NCBI GenBank assembly: GCA_002633005.1
Contig: NMRA01000578.1
Location: 7,298-69,297, forward strand
DNA from: Phoronis australis
Lineage: Eukaryota > Phoronida > Phoronidae
Length of the DNA: 62,000 bases
Direction of reading: 5' to 3'
Part shown: positions 1-15,000 of the stretch, one piece after another
How the letters are laid out: each line of letters begins with the position of its first letter
Numbering within the stretch: position 1 is the first letter of the stretch
The notes under the pieces: model-generated
Told to the model about the DNA's origin: nothing
Seen by the model: the letters and a program-made list of their open reading frames with translations, nothing else
Database searches by the model: none
Position numbers and translations under genes: made by a program

Positions 1-167
1 CCCCCCCCCCTCCCCCCAACTTCCCCCCCCCCCTCCCCCCAACTTCCCCCACCCCCCAACTTGGCCCCCGCCTCCAGCCCCCCTGCGCGCCTCAGATTTG
101 CGCTTTGCACGACTCGTAATTCTCACGAATTTGGACCCCCAATTTTCAAATCCTAGATGAGTCCCTG
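1..167. mobile_element. C-rich tract and right-end fragment of the hAT-like family
   Basis: Bases 1-75 are almost pure C with AACTT interruptions. Bases 131-167 (TTTGGACCCCC...ATCCTAGATGAGTCCCTG) match the right terminus of the element at 58758-59788, which ends ATCCTAGATGAAGCCCTG. The left part is outside the window. Confidence 0.55.
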
Positions 168-1134
168 ATGGCATTAAAGATGTATTTGCTTGCTCTTAAC
201 TATGCTAATGTGTAGCAGGAACTAATCAAAATAACTGCTATTTGAACGTCATCTACGCTGAACAAAGTGCACTAATTGTATTCACTGACAACTTGTAAAT
301 GTGAAAACAAAAAAAAAATTTGCCAACAGGTGACTTGCACTAATGACGTACTTTGGGGCTCACATAACCCGCATCATACAGTGTTATTCCCTGACACCAC
401 GTCATGATACTTGCCATTCACGGTTGAGTGATTTATGGCGGATCATTTTCGACACAAAACTCGTTCTTAAATACATTGCAATTTTCAACGTACTCCATAT
501 CCACATTGTCGTTATATTTTGTGTTTCTAATTTGACCAAGCAATCACAGAGATAAGGAGATTCGCGTGCAAGTTCCACTTTAATGTGGTGTCGCTACATA
601 TCTTTCCTGGAAGATATGAGAAAATGAAATTTCACGTGTTGGCTATATCATGTCCTGAATTGGCGAGGATTTACTGTAAGCGATGTCTTGCTGTGTGGAC
701 AAGACGGTGAACTTATATGATTATAGTCTCATACGATGCTTTGCTGAGTTCTTCTCTCTCTGTCTCACTCACGTACGTACCTGTCTCCCTGTTGGGAGAA
801 TACCCCCCTTGGGAGGGTATTCCCATTGATGTTGTATTCTGTTGATGTATAGAGAGTTTTTGTGAAGGAAAATATGAATTTACAGAATCCTGTAATCGTA
901 GTATTCTATATTGCTGATGGGGACCATGAAAGGAACTTGGCAAATTAACGTACGTTTAATGTATGTAATTTCATTTATTCAGTAGTACTCGCCATCGAGT
1001 GTAGGATCGAATACCCCACTTGCGAATGGAATGTTACTTGTGTGGCATTTCAGTGGTGTGTTCTGTCTGGTGTCATCAGAAGTGAGTACAAATAGTTGAA
1101 CACCTATTTCTGATGACGTCTATGACTTCTGTAG
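168..1134. other. Left flank or upstream intron of RNF216
   Basis: Only short frames without homology are visible. No promoter, upstream coding exon or RNA gene could be supported. The first RNF216 exons may lie outside the window. Confidence 0.4.
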
Positions 1135-3078
1135 GATCCACGGTTCGCAGCACGTCTGTAAGTGCACCTCAGAGCTCGGCTACGTCCGCCTGCATGGGAT
1201 GCCCCACAACGTCAGGTACATCACAAGGACAGACTACACCTCTCAGTCATACAGACAGGCAGCTTCCTTCGATCCCTGTTCAATCCGTTGTTGAGGAAGG
1301 TAGGATTTGCCAATTACTACCAAAAGGGTTGGAAAGTGATTATGTCACACCCCTAGCAATTACTCCAAATGGAGACAATTCCCTTGCACTGACATTCTTG
1401 TTCAAACTGGGAAATTCAATAAAACTAGCTCAACAAACGTGAAGCTCATGCCACGCGGTCTTTGAACTATACAAAATTAGTGTATTAACCTCGTGTGCTC
1501 TGAAACTGATGATTTTCCAGTTTGCAACTTTTGACCTGATGTAATTTCCTGTAGAGAAGTTGCAAGGGGGTTAGAACCAAGATGGGGGAATCTCCGAGGC
1601 GACCCCAGCAAGGTGACGTCAGACCTAAACTAGGACAGGCGAGCTGAGTTCCTAACTGCTGCACTCTTAAGGGCTACTTGTGTTTTATAATAGTTCCTTC
1701 TACTTTCAATCAAAAAGATTTTCAGATACTTTTCTGTAAATCATTTTAATATTTTTTGTTTTGAACAATAATCAAAGCTTTACAACCTTAGCTACATCAA
1801 AAAATGACTTTGAACGCAGCATTCTGGACACACCTTCATTTCCAGGCCGCCATTTTACCCGACAAACAACACATTGCCGGGTAAAACTTATTGTTTTTTT
1901 GTCGACATTTCACAAGAGTGCGGAGCTTGCGATTGGTCAATTGCCATACACAGCTCACCGACTACTACACGGCCTGTTAGACTCATTATAAGTGACTTTT
2001 GTAAGTCTGGTACTGTGTTTTAGCAAGTGAGCCATGTTTATAAGTGGAGGAACTGTGCAAATGAGTGCGACAAGCCCCGAAGGAAGAATGGAGCATCATA
2101 ACATGGTGTCTGTTGTTTGAGGAATAGTTTCGTAACTTACTGTGTGATATTCACTTACAGAAGTCCCGCACTTTGAGAACCAGAGTTTTCTCCACTGAAT
2201 AATGAACATCAAACTGGTTTCGGGACCCCTGTAAATAGTCATTGCCAGTTGCTGAGTGTACTGGCTGAAATGAGGGTGATTTCTTAACTGTTCATAATAT
2301 ATGATCAATAGCCTGTTAAATAAGTGTCTGCAGTGGATCTGATATTTATGCTTCGTATTTGCTGATTGTCAAGCTTTCGCAGCTGAATGCAATTATTGTA
2401 TTTGTTAGGAGTACTCAACTTGTGTTACTTTTAAAAACCTTAAGGTGATTTCAATTTAGTAGACAAGTTAATTTCACCGTAAAAGTTGGTATCTTAGCTT
2501 TTGATTTCGACCTCGTACTATTAGTGGGACTGGTCTGAACTGGTTCTTTACTCATCAGGTCTGGGCTAGGCAACAAGTGATGGTCCATTATTGCTTGGGT
2601 CCAAAATCATGATCATTCGTGCCAAGTATGCTTACCAAAGCAGTTAGTTCCTCCCAAGACTTTAAACGATTTCGTATTTCAATCACTAAATAAAAGTATG
2701 AAGTAGAGACTAGTTTTATACAGTTGTAAATCAGGCATTACTTTTTTGACAGGTTTGTCTGCAGTTTTAAAGTTTTAAGTTGTCATGGTGGCATTTCAGG
2801 AACTCCTGGTGCATCTTCATTAGTTCCTCAAAGAACAGTTCCATCTGTTTGTCAAGCTGCCAGTTCCGCTATGGCACGGACCATAGTATCCTCTGTGCCT
2901 CTGATGCAAGCTGTACCATGCATTTCATCATCAAGCAAACCTACAGTGCCATCTTCAGTTAGTTCTGTGCCATCCCACCCAAAACAGGGCATTCCATTGG
3001 CCGGGAACAGCTCAGTTGTGACCAGCCAACCAAGTTGGAGACCACCAGTGGAGAATCCTTTATTTTTCAGTGATGGAG
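1135..3078 (+). CDS. RNF216: RNF216 exons 1-2, Ser/Thr/Pro-rich N-terminal region
   Basis: Exon 1135-1299 follows a TTCTGTAG acceptor and ends GAGGAAG|GTAGGA. Exon 2800-3078 follows GGCATTTCAG and ends GATGGAG|GTATGG. Both are phase 1 in and phase 1 out, so they join each other and the next exon without a shift. The protein is low-complexity, rich in Ser, Thr, Pro, Val and Gln, with no recognised domain, as expected of the poorly conserved N-terminal half of this family. Exon reality rests on open frame and phase agreement only. Confidence 0.7.
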
Positions 3079-6000
3079 GTATGGATTTTAACTCAAGTGT
3101 TTGAAGTGTGTGATAGATTTCTTCAATTTGGGATAGTTTTTAATGTTTCTGGAGCCATAATCAACTAGTTAGGTCAGCCAACTAGTTAGGTATGTACCTT
3201 ACGTGGATGACAACCAACCAGTTGCAAAGCACATCACCTGGTGGTATCCACATTGTGCAGAAGTAATTAAACAACTAGAATATTGGTTGTTCCATCCGGA
3301 GGTGAAAAGCACAATGATCAGGCAAAGGCTGCATGTTAGTTGGTTGCAGTGAGTTGGGATTAGCTGGTTGACACCCAAAACCAATGGCTGGATTACCTGG
3401 TGTTCCAACTGTGAAACTAGGAGACACCTAGTAAGTTGGAGGTGCCCCACCTGGTGGTCAAACGATCAAAGGGACAGACAGTTACTGCGTTGGAATTAGT
3501 TTGTTGACATCCAACATCCAATAGCTGCTTCACCTGGTGGTCAAATGGTAAAATGAGTCGAAGAGAGAGACAGCTGGTGAATTAACAGATTCAATATTTG
3601 CACAAAGAAACGCATCATGAGTCTATGTTCTCAAACCCTTATGGTGAACGAACGGGCGAAAAGCAATGTACACACTTTATTCCGAGAGGTAATTTGATCA
3701 ACTGAACAAAGGAGCTGGTGCTAACAAGTCATCACTTGTTCGAAAACTGCAGATGAAGTTATTCAATTAAGAGTAAACGCTACCCATTGGTGGTTATGTT
3801 GATAATAAGAAGTTAGCGGATAATGCAAAATTCCCAATCTTGTTGCTGTCTTTGTTCAAATTTAAAGACCTCATAATCCCCGCTCCACATAAATGCGTCA
3901 TACACATTGTTATTAAAACTAGTGCGACCTTCATACAACAGCGATTTTGGATTCCTCAAAATAGACAAAGTTCACACTGTCATTTGTCGGAGAATTACAG
4001 GATTGTCGTATGGCACATCTGATCCTCATCTGCTGCCGGTGGATAACATTCATGATGCCACTAACTTTGAAATAAGTGGTGTTAACTTTTCTGGAGACAT
4101 GTTTGTGAGATAGCCACAGGTACAAAATGCAAAAGAACATGTTTGCTTTTTTACTTGTGCTACCACCCATGCCATTCATTCGGAATATGTAGAAGACATG
4201 TCAGTCTGGTCATTTCTGCAGATGTTTAATTTTGCTAATCGTCCTTCCTTGCCACGAATCATGCTGTATGACAATGGTTCTAAGTTTCACGGATCTGTTC
4301 CAGAAATACAACAAATTAGCAGTCAGGTGACATTCAAAATTATCTTATTGAATTATGACTTGTCAAGAAATCATGTTACCTAGCCGGGAACTGGGGCATA
4401 GAGGTCAATACAGAAGAACTGCATACACATACTGACTGGAGTCAAGAACGTTATGATTATCAATAGGGTAATAACATATTATATCTTTAATGAATAAATG
4501 ACATTGAGCCATTGACTCCATCGCACCTCATCTATGGACGTGAATTACGTGGCCTCCTATGTTTGAATGCGTTGACAAAGATAAACTCTCTCATCCAGAC
4601 TATAATTCAACTGCAGTTTGATAAATATATAGGAAGCACTCTCACACACTACATTGTTTTGCAAAATGATGGAAACATGAATGCTTGAACACTACTCCAC
4701 TACAAGGAATCTGGCACCACCCAGAAAGTTCAACGAGGAGACATTGTGTTAATTCAGGGAGCCGATGCCCCACATTTGCTGTGGCCACTTGGCAAAATAG
4801 AACTGTTGCATTCACTGCAATGATGGACAGGCACTAAAGGACGAAAATAGTTATCGCAAATCATCCAGTAACCAAACTACATTCATTAGAAACATCCAAG
4901 TAATCATGGATTATCTGCAAGCTCTGACCTAGGAACCAATACTGGCCTTCTAGCTCAGTGTTTACTATTATACTTGTTGTATTTTACTTTAACTTTATCC
5001 TTTCTGTTGTTGGTAGTGGTATATTTTTCAGCTTGCTGTGGTTGGGCATTCATGCCTTAGCCTACTAGTAATTGATTGGATATGTGTTTATCTCCACTGG
5101 TTGTGTGGGCTGCTCTTCTTTTGATTTTACGGCTTGTTTACACGTTAACATTCATGTGCTTGTTTTTGAGGCTGTGGGAAGTAGTTGCACCCACATTTAT
5201 TGATATTCTGTCTGTGAATTTACTTTCGTCTTTGCTTTCACTTTTAGTGTTTAATTACCTTTAGTTAGTATCAGTATTTTATTGTGTCAGTGAGTGCTCT
5301 TGCTATGCAATTTAATCCCTTATCAACCTGCCCAAGCTAGCCCATTGTAATGGGACCCTAACTACATGCTCATTAACTATGTGTTCACAAACATTGTGTG
5401 GGTTGGTCAACTTCTTGTCTAATTCTCACTCATATGTTTTCCATAGTGCCATGTGGTTACTGACAGAGTTGAACTGTTTCCCTCAATGATGAATTAAAAG
5501 GTGATTGACACTCCTGAAATAGCCCCACAGTTTATTTGTGATACAGTTATGTAACTCTATGCAATGAGTGGTTGCTGTCCCCAGCAGGCTCTCTCTGGGT
5601 TGGTTTACTGCACCACAGTGCTGTAGAGTTTCACAGCATGAGTTGCTTTACATACCTGGTAACTCCAGGAATTCACAGCACATATGCTACTTTGCAGACC
5701 TGGTAATTCAGTTAACTTTATGGTTGTATCAGGTCTTCACAGTGTAATTGGGTTTAAACTTTTTCAGTTGAATTGCATGTTACGGTTTGTTTTGTATTAC
5801 ATTCTTTGTTTGTCTATTTGTTCTGCCATGTTGTAGAATAACTAAGCTAACTGGTGGCCATTTCTTTGTTACATGACAATGGACTGAATTGACATCCTCA
5901 AAATGCCCATTCCTGTATCAGGCATCTGCTTCATATAATTTGTTCCTGTTATGTAGATTTACTATGAATCAATTCTTTCAGATCTTACCAGTAAGCGATT

Positions 6001-9000
6001 TTATTTTTACATTGCCTGTAAAGCCCCATGTCACATTTTTGCCCTTTCAAATGACAGCTAGCATAGCCGATAGAAGGATCAAGGTTAAATTAGGGCCTGT
6101 CTATGTATTTTTTGCAGACATTACAGAAGACTGGATTTTACAACAACTGATAGACATTGAGAGAGTGTATGCAGAAAAATCCAAAGCAGCGAATGCTTTT
6201 GAGGGTTCCAGCAGTGTGAGTAGCAATGAAGCATTGCCTCCACGAGGAAGATCTCTGACGGTTGATCCTGAGGATGTTATCGTTATTTCAGACACGCCAT
6301 CTGTTGGCATCGTAGCAAATTCAGAGACGGTTTGTTCTGCAACCGGTACAATCTCTGCACCAGAAATTATAGATCTAGTAGAAGAGAGTGGCACGCTTGA
6401 AGCTCTTGACCCTCCGGCGTCTTTCAACGCGCTCGGTGCCACAGCTAGAGCAAGTAGTGTGAATTTACCCCTTGCTGGTCCCAAAGAAATGAGGAACGAG
6501 GTCACTAGTGAAACACCAGTTGATGCCAGCAGGCGTCCTCCTACTCCAGCTGAAGTTGCTGAATTATTGCTTGATCAAGAATGTGACCAAATTGTAAGTA
6601 CTGGGTGGTTACCAGTTACCACATATTTTTTTTTGTACAGCAGAGGGGAGATATTGTAGTATTTTCACTCATAAAGCTGGGATACTTAATGTTCACTCGG
6701 ATGCACATGTGCTGCCTGTATTCTGTACAATCATGTTACACTAGTCGATAGTAGCAGAATGGGGAGTGGATTTTTTTAGAAACATTACAACTCAAGCACC
6801 TGTGGTTTGATTTTGCATTGGATGCTTTTGCACTTAATCAGTATATTTTATTTCAAGGTCATCCTTTTGTTGGAATGTCTTAACCCTTAATTGTTTCATG
6901 TCGTAAAGAAAATACAGGCGTTAATAAAATTGGAAAAATTTTACACTGTGGTCCCGCCAACTTGGAAATTTGATGCCATGTCAGGTGTCGGTTTTACAGA
7001 AATTATTTTATTTATTGTGATTGGAACTATAGTAATGATGTTGCCTACTTTTGATTTAGAATTTCATTTTGATTTTGAATTTCTTATTAAATTTATTCCC
7101 TAAAAATTGAAAGGATTCAAATAATTGTTTTTCGTTTTTGTTTTTGTGAATAACCATGAAAACCACTTCATTCTCTTTCTTAGCTTATGATGTTCCCCGA
7201 TGCCAGTGAACACTTTGTGAGGGATAAACTGAGTAATACAGTTGGCAAGAGCGAGATCAGAATTAATCACGTGTGTAACTATCTACTGGAGAATAAATAT
7301 CCAAAGAAGTCTGATGTTATCCATGAGACTGAGGTAGGTTGGGAATACTACTCATTTGGCCAGTTCATAAGCTGTGATAGCACTGTTGGAACTCATTGAC
7401 CTAATTTCCAGAGCATCTAGTGTTTCTGTGTACAGATTGTAGGAAGTCATTAATGATACACTGTGCATCCACTGATAATAAACTGGTAATGGTCACTTGC
7501 AGTGTTTGAGAACCAGTTTTCTCCACCAAATAACTGGCATCAAACTGGTTCTCAAAATCTTTGGCCTCTCTAAGTGTCTACTGCCATTACACTATCTGCC
7601 CAGTTTGTCAACTTCTTTGTGTCTGCTTTGCAACTCACAATGCAGCGGAAATCTTTTTGCCTGTGTAATATGAATTGTACCGACCAGGGCAGCCATGAAG
7701 TTGCCACTTCAAAAGAATGCTGACAGTGGTAAATATTGCTGAATACTGAATGGCGATGTGATTATTTGGGATGGGTTTATGATATCTGCATAATGTTTTC
7801 AAGTAGTAAGACATATTTTATAAAAATCCTTGATGATCGCAAAAAATATATTCTGTGGGCATGTAAAATGTCCTTAAATTAGAGGTCAAGTAGTTCTATT
7901 TTTCCATAATAACCATGCTGTTTCTTACAGCTGTACCGTCCATAGCTGCGAAAATTTTTTGCATTAAGAAGAGAATTTCTGGGATTTTATTTTGAGGTTT
8001 CATAGCCAAATTTTTCATGGAATGTTGAAGTCATCATTATCGACAGTCAAATTCTTTGTTTAACTTGCTTAAAACAAAATGTCATATACTCTTTTAAAGG
8101 TTAAAAAATAACTATCAAAACAGAGCTTGCTAAATAGGTCCAAAAATGTTTACATCTGAGCACGTTATGGCAATTTCAGTGAAAAGTCACAATTTAAAAA
8201 ACATACCGGCATCATTTCCATTACTTGACAATTGTATGCTTCTGTGGTGAAGAATTTGAAAGTTTTTTGAAGAACTTTGACTCTTTTTAATGAAGTTTCT
8301 ATGTGCTACAAAAGGTTCTTTTCATGTTGAAGGTGATTCCCTTTGGCCACCTTGTGTGTAGTAGAGCACCTTAATCTTCTTGCTCTGTTCACACCAGGTG
8401 GCAGCTGAGGTCATTGTATCAGTCATGACCATTTGTTCTTGTGGGACACATTTGTAATGTATCCAGATCAAGCTACAGTTTCAGATGATTGACTTGAAAT
8501 TTACATCTGACATACATATGATGTGATGTTAAATTCAATGTTAGCTTCTTCTTGATAAGAATTATTTAGAGCAGAGCTTTTCTCTTAATAAAAAATACTT
8601 GCTGGCAGTCTTGTGCACATTGTACCAGACGTGCACAGGCCTCACATGAGAGCCCATTGCACTGATTATGGAAGTATTTTTATGTTTTATTGATATGTGG
8701 TTAAAACTGAGGTGAGGAGCTAGAAACCTGGCTCAAGGGTTTAGCAGTGTGACCTGGTGGGACTTGAACCCACGACTTCGTGTAAAGAAAGCAGGCACTT
8801 ATCAACCAGGCCACACTGCCTCCTCTAAAGAGCTTTTCTCGTACTCAGCGATAGAGATCTCGGACAGTTTTTCATAAATCCATGATATTGTATTAAGTAC
8901 TTTTGGAAAGAAATAAATCAAAACCATGAACCTCGACACCTATGTAGTTTAGATTCCAACTGTGCATTTTGTGGTCAGTTGTATGACACTCTACCTTACT

Positions 9001-12000
9001 GTCATTATCAGCAGGTGTTGCTGCCAAAGACTAGTAGCTCGACTTATGCGTGTAACTACTTCTCAGAGGACGCTGTGCCCACTCACAGAGGACGCCTGTA
9101 CAGAATGGCTGCGGAGAGCCTGTTGGCGAACGCTTTCCCCAAAGTGAGTTTACTTACCAGACATCACAGAACTGTCATAGTATGATAAAGTGCCCGCACA
9201 GTGACACTTCTACAAGACTCGGTGCTCATTTTGCAATTGGCTAAATAGCTACGAAACTTGGGAATTATTATCTCAATCACATTCAAGATCTCGCAATAAA
9301 AATCTGCAACTTGGTACATAAATAATTGTTAGAATTGATCTTTTTTCCCTGTTTTAGAGGCTTTTTACATCTCAGAAAACACTCAAAATTTTATTAAATG
9401 TCGTTTGTTTACAGCTGGGGTCTGTTTCACTTAAATGTCATAACTGCACAACACCTTTGCACAGAGTCTAACTTGAGATTAACGTTTAAATGTAAAATTA
9501 AAATCACAAAACTGTGTGTGCTTTTCTCAGTATAATCTGGCTTTGTTCCAATTCACTGAAACAACCGCAGGTGATAGTTACCTACGATCATTTCTGAACA
9601 CATGGCTGGCACATCTAAAATTAATTATAGCTTGTAAATATTTCCCCTCTTTGTATAAATTAAATTGTAAAGTTTATAGCTTTTCAAGTGTAGCTCGGGG
9701 CTTTGCAGTCATGAGTAGAGGTGTTTCAATTTAGCTCTGATCTGTGCTTGAGTCCATTTAAAAAGAAAAGTGCCTGTAATACCTGTGATACCTGTCACGG
9801 ACAGGATCATTGGGGATATGCTGGTGCATTAATCCCCTCCCCAGACCATACCCGTGACAGCAGAAGGGGCAGAACTCCAGTGCCTTGTTTTACTATTTGC
9901 TGCAGTGCCTTTTACGTTCTTTTTTCAGATCTCCATGACTGATTTGAGACGGGTGTTAAACGTATTCGGTGGGAACTATGCTCTATCGTGGAAGTGTATT
10001 ACAGATTTCATGGAATCACAAAATTATGGTGAAACACTTTTATTGTCTTAACGATATCTCGAACCTTATTCACAAAAATTGGCCATTTTTACAATATGTC
10101 ACAGATGTCTTAATCTTCATTCTCTGGGAACTTCTTAATACGAAAATATATACCATGAAAAAAGATTTAGCAGAACCATCTCTCTGGCCTTAACAGGGTG
10201 GAAATTTGTTTATTTCGTATCCAAGGTCAAAGGTTATAGAGCTGTCGCTTAAATCGAATCTCCTGCTTGGCTTATACATTTTCCCACAATTCAGTCCTTT
10301 CAATCCATTTAGTCGTCATATGATTGAGTTATTGAAGTGTACCTGGCATGCAAAGATCCCACGGAAAACGAAGGCACCATGTATTTTTGAACCTGAGTGA
10401 GTTGCACCGAGTCGCTGCACGGTGTCCGCCATATCACACAGCAGGTTTTGAAAAAGGAAAAATCTTCACCCAAATTCATTCATTGGATTGGCAATCTGAC
10501 GTTTCGCTCACGGCATGCTTGAACCACAGATACTCGATTTGTATTCGACATTTTGTGCTTGGTTGTTTTCAATCTCCCTAGCATGTGTTGTGCACTAAAA
10601 GTATTTTTGACCTATTTTAATAGGTCAAGAGGTAGACTTTTCCCCTAACCAGGTTTCACTCTATTCATTGTCAACCGACTTCACAGAATTAGTGATAATT
10701 AAGTTAATTATGCACTGCCAATTCACTTGACATTATGAGTGGAAATTCAAATAGAAGTAATAATTGCATTTTGGTTATATTTCTTAGCTTCGGCAAATCG
10801 ACTTGATTTGAACTTAGGAACTCGTCAAGTTCTCGAAAACGACTCGATAAATTTCACTGAAACTTTCCAATTTTGATATTTATTCGCCAGTGTTAAAACG
10901 CTGTTAGGATTTTCCTTGTAAACGCTTAGTTTTTGCGTACAATAACATAGACGAATACGACTGCTATTTATTACAAAATACCTAATTGTTTGAGAGTTAA
11001 TTTGGCATAGAAATAAATCAAATCAGTAATAGAAAATTCCTATTAGTGTTTTTTATGTAAATTGTGAAGTTTTCATTTAAAAAGTGTTTCATTAAAATCG
11101 CCCATTTTTTGCTATGAATAAACCTTTCTTAAAAATGAAATTTTGACTTAAAAATGGTGGTATCTTAACAGTTATATTATGGCACATCAATATAAAACAT
11201 ATTTTTTAATACCTGGTCTTTTTCTTTCCGAAAATATGTACTACTGGTTGACGCCACACACTCTGTGAAATGAAATGATTCAGTTGTGTATTTTTTTAAG
11301 TCATAGTGAACTTATAATCAAAACACTGCATGCGTCTAATTGTGTAACTTATAAGCGCATACACCTGTATGCGGCACATAGGAATGAAAATTTTACAGAA
11401 AAAAACGCATTGTTCTGCATATAGCAGGGCTTGGAATTTTTCTCTTAAGAGGAATCCCTCTTTATTAGTTTCAATTTCCTTTTATTTAATGTCTTGTTTC
11501 CTCTTTTTTCGTGGTCTCTTTTTATCATTGTTTTGACTTTAGTCATGCAAATCGTATATTTCAGTTAGCTTTTACAATACATCATAAAAAGTTTATTGCA
11601 CAAGTTTAGTTTATTTTTGTAACGACACATCACCTGAAAAAATTTCCTCTTTTTTGTCATTGGTCATTCCAAGCCCTGATACAGGTGTCTTAGCGTATTT
11701 GCGAGTTTATACTATAACATTTTTTGTGCGCTGGGTTTCGTATATCATAGATTCAGTCATTGCATATATAAGTACTTAGCACTAGCTGTTCAAATAATGC
11801 ATTCTTTTTCTTGTAGTTTTCGGCAAACATTCATAATGAAACTTTGGGAATGTTCAGTCCAAAAATAATTACCATACAAATGGGCTTTAGAAAAGGAGTT
11901 TGACTCTTACTAGGAATTGGGTACCACTTCAACGTTTCAGAACCGCATCATATGTGAATAGTATATAGTGATATCTGGTTTTCATTTCAGTCCCCTCAGT

Positions 12001-15000
12001 AAACGGTGTGTATGTTTTGTGCATCAAAAGGACGAAAGGTTAGTCGATTTCTGATCTTTTAATGTTGTTACCTTTGTGAAATAATAGTATTAAATTTTAT
12101 ACAGTGGTGCCCTGTTAATGTCATACCATCAGTTTGGATATAAATTATGATAACATGTGGAATATTTCGTAGCACCCTCCAAAATTAGCCAGATTTGGCA
12201 AATGTTGGAACATCACGTCTCTAAATAAGGTTGAAGATAACCTTAAAAAAAATTTGGCCATGTTGTTGATACTGCGGTTTTGCTATCAATGCACTTAACT
12301 TTTTACTAAAATTTACTGAAAATACAAATTGTCATGTGACCCAATTAATGGCAGATTGCTTAAAAAAGTCAAACATCAAATTCTCCAGGCTTACTACTTT
12401 CAGAAAATAATACAGTATTTCGCGTAATACGTAATTCTTAAGCTGATTCCAACATGACGGTGATCATTCTAAGTGAAGAGTCTGAGTGTAAGACAGCTAA
12501 ACGGGAAATGACCAACATTTAAACTGGCGCCGAGCTCCCATAAGGCAGTTGAATTGAAGATGAATTGGGTTGGTTTTTAGATAGAAAAGCAATTAAGGAA
12601 CATAATTATGCAAAAAGCGGGTTAGACACACTGATGTTTCTGTGTGTGCTCATTAGAAGGAAGTTATTTTATCGCCGTCGTATTTTACAAATCCAACAAT
12701 GATACGTTACTTTGTTAAAATTCTTCAGTTTAAGGCCAAGTATTGTGGAATTTCAATTATACTTCAAAAGAAAAGGAAATTTCAAGAATTTACTACCTTT
12801 GAAAATAGAACAATGGCAAATTTTGGCTATTAATTTTGTCCTTTGCTGAAGAATTTTTACTCTGCAGCTATTAATTTGGATTTAATTTAACTTGACCTGT
12901 GAAAGTTGTGGAGTCTTGGAATCCCTTTACTTTTAAATTACATCTTTGGCAGGTACACCAAAAACCATCAATCTAAGGCTACTAAAAGGCCACCGCCAAA
13001 AGATTCCTTTTGTGAACACTTGTCCAGAGTTAAAGGCCGAAGTAGAGTTTGTGGAGAACTATGTGAGGAACAGAAAGGAGGTACGTTGACATGTGTGCCA
13101 GAACTAACTGACTTTAAAGGGCATCAAATGTGGATTGATCAAATATAATAAAATAGATAGTACGTCACGAAGTAAACCAAACAGTTGTAAGTCTCTTAAG
13201 TGCGGGTTAATATTTCTTTCATTACAGAATGAATCTCTTGATTCTGTCAAAATTTTGCCACGATCACACTTTTTATGCTCCCATGTATACATATGATGGT
13301 ACACATTGATCTCGCCTTTGTCCGGGGTATGCTCTGTGCGGCCTCCAGCGTCCATAGCCCCCTCCCAGGATGACGATCAAAGTGTCACTTGGCAGGTGTG
13401 CTCCAGTGACCTTGATGCTAAATGAGAATGACGTCCAGACTAAGTCGGCTGCATGCTGCTGTTTAACATAGTGGCAATTTTGATTTGTTTGCATTCGATG
13501 TCATATCCATCGAGACCCTCAATGGATCATGACAGAAACTTAGCAGTCATGTTCATATTAAATAAATTGTTAATTTTTGAACTACTACAACATATTTTGC
13601 ACCCCCTGATTGCGAAAACTTTGAAAAATATTTGTAAAATTTGACTGGTTTGTTCCATGTGAGGAGTTGCCAGTATTGATTTTTGGACAAATTTCGGACA
13701 GACTCTATTGTTGCAGTGCACTCTTGTAGCAATTTTAACTTTTAGCTGCCAACTCCGTTCATTCATTTGGTAAAACTTGACGGATCTTATTCTAAAAAGA
13801 AGATGCTGCCTGGCTATTTTTGCATAGCTCTCCTTAGTGACAATTGTTTGATCTTTGACATCCACCTTTCTCTCTGTGGTTTGAAGGATCTCTGAAATTA
13901 CAAAATGCATTCCTCTTGACATAAACCTGGCTGAGGTTTCATTACTGTCATGCCCCCTAGCGGCAGTTTTATTAAGTTAGTATTCACTTTTGGTATGCTC
14001 CTCACTAGTTGTATAACCTATTGAATTGTTGCAAATGAGTTTCTGTTGGGGAGAATTTGAGTGATGCCTGTTATCAGAAGTACATTCTGTAGACAACTTA
14101 ATGTTTCCCTGTGTTGCTCACTCTAGTGCAATCCATGGAAGTATTTGAAAAAATCAGCACTCTTCATAGCTTTGCAGTTTACAATAAGTGGTCTTAGCTG
14201 TCGCTAAAATGACACCAATTTAGGACATAATACTGTTCAAGTGAAATTTTAGCAGGTTTTTTTTAATGTTTAGCGCTACATATTATGCCTTTGTTGTTTT
14301 TGTGTTCCATACCAATGCTGCCTGGGGAAATTGGTTTGACAAATTGTGGACATTCGCAACAATTTTTGAAGCCTTTGAAAAATGAACCAGAATATCAATT
14401 GTGATATTGTCTGGAATTTGTGAGATTTTATTAAATTCGAAAGTTTAGATTTTTTAAATTGAAAAATGAAGAAATCTGTTACTTTTGGGTTATGGTTATA
14501 AGATATCTTTCTGTGGGTATTTTAGGCTTTGGACCACGACTTGGCTGCTCAGATGAACAAGGAAGAGTACGAGACAGCTGGCCAGCTGATAGAGTGTGGC
14601 TGTTGTTATGGCGAGGTCTCCTTCGAACAGATGGTTCAATGTTCCGATGGACATCTATTCTGTCAAGACTGTTTGCGCCACTACGCTCAAGAGTCTGTGT
14701 TCGGGCAGGGCAAGGTGAGAGTAGCGCATGGCTGCAAGTACATTTATTTTTTCAAATCGGGGAAATGTCGTGGCAGAGGTTTTTTCAAATGAGTCACCAG
14801 GATTTCTTTTAGTTTTTTACATGAACAAGTAAGGCAAACAAATTATACAAAAATTCATTGACTTTTGAAAAACACTTCATGTATATGGTGACTGCTGGGG
14901 TGATTTATGCAGTTCAGATGGTCAGTTTTCTATGTAGCGGTGACATCATGATGTTAGCATTATCATTAGGTGGCGCTGTATTCTTTATTACCTGCTTTGA

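Noticed and set aside
343-555. 70-codon + frame near the left edge
   Set aside because: No domain, no splice support and ordinary composition; frames of this length are expected by chance in AT-rich DNA.
5076-5264. Hydrophobic 62-codon + frame that could pass for a small membrane protein
   Set aside because: T-rich sequence beside a retroelement remnant; no start context or homology.
6101-6505. 134-codon minus frame opposite RNF216 exon 3
   Set aside because: It is the antisense shadow of a supported exon whose sense frame aligns with the family.
8743-8824. Functional tRNA gene
   Set aside because: It has A- and B-box-like motifs, but the intervening arms do not give a clear cloverleaf and a related SINE copy exists at 16303.
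11820-12100. Reading exon 7 of RNF216 from frame 0 after the acceptor
   Set aside because: Frame 0 meets TAA at once; only the phase-1 reading joins exons 6 and 8 and stays open.
13527-13922. 131-codon minus frame in RNF216 intron 8
   Set aside because: No recognisable domain or splice context.
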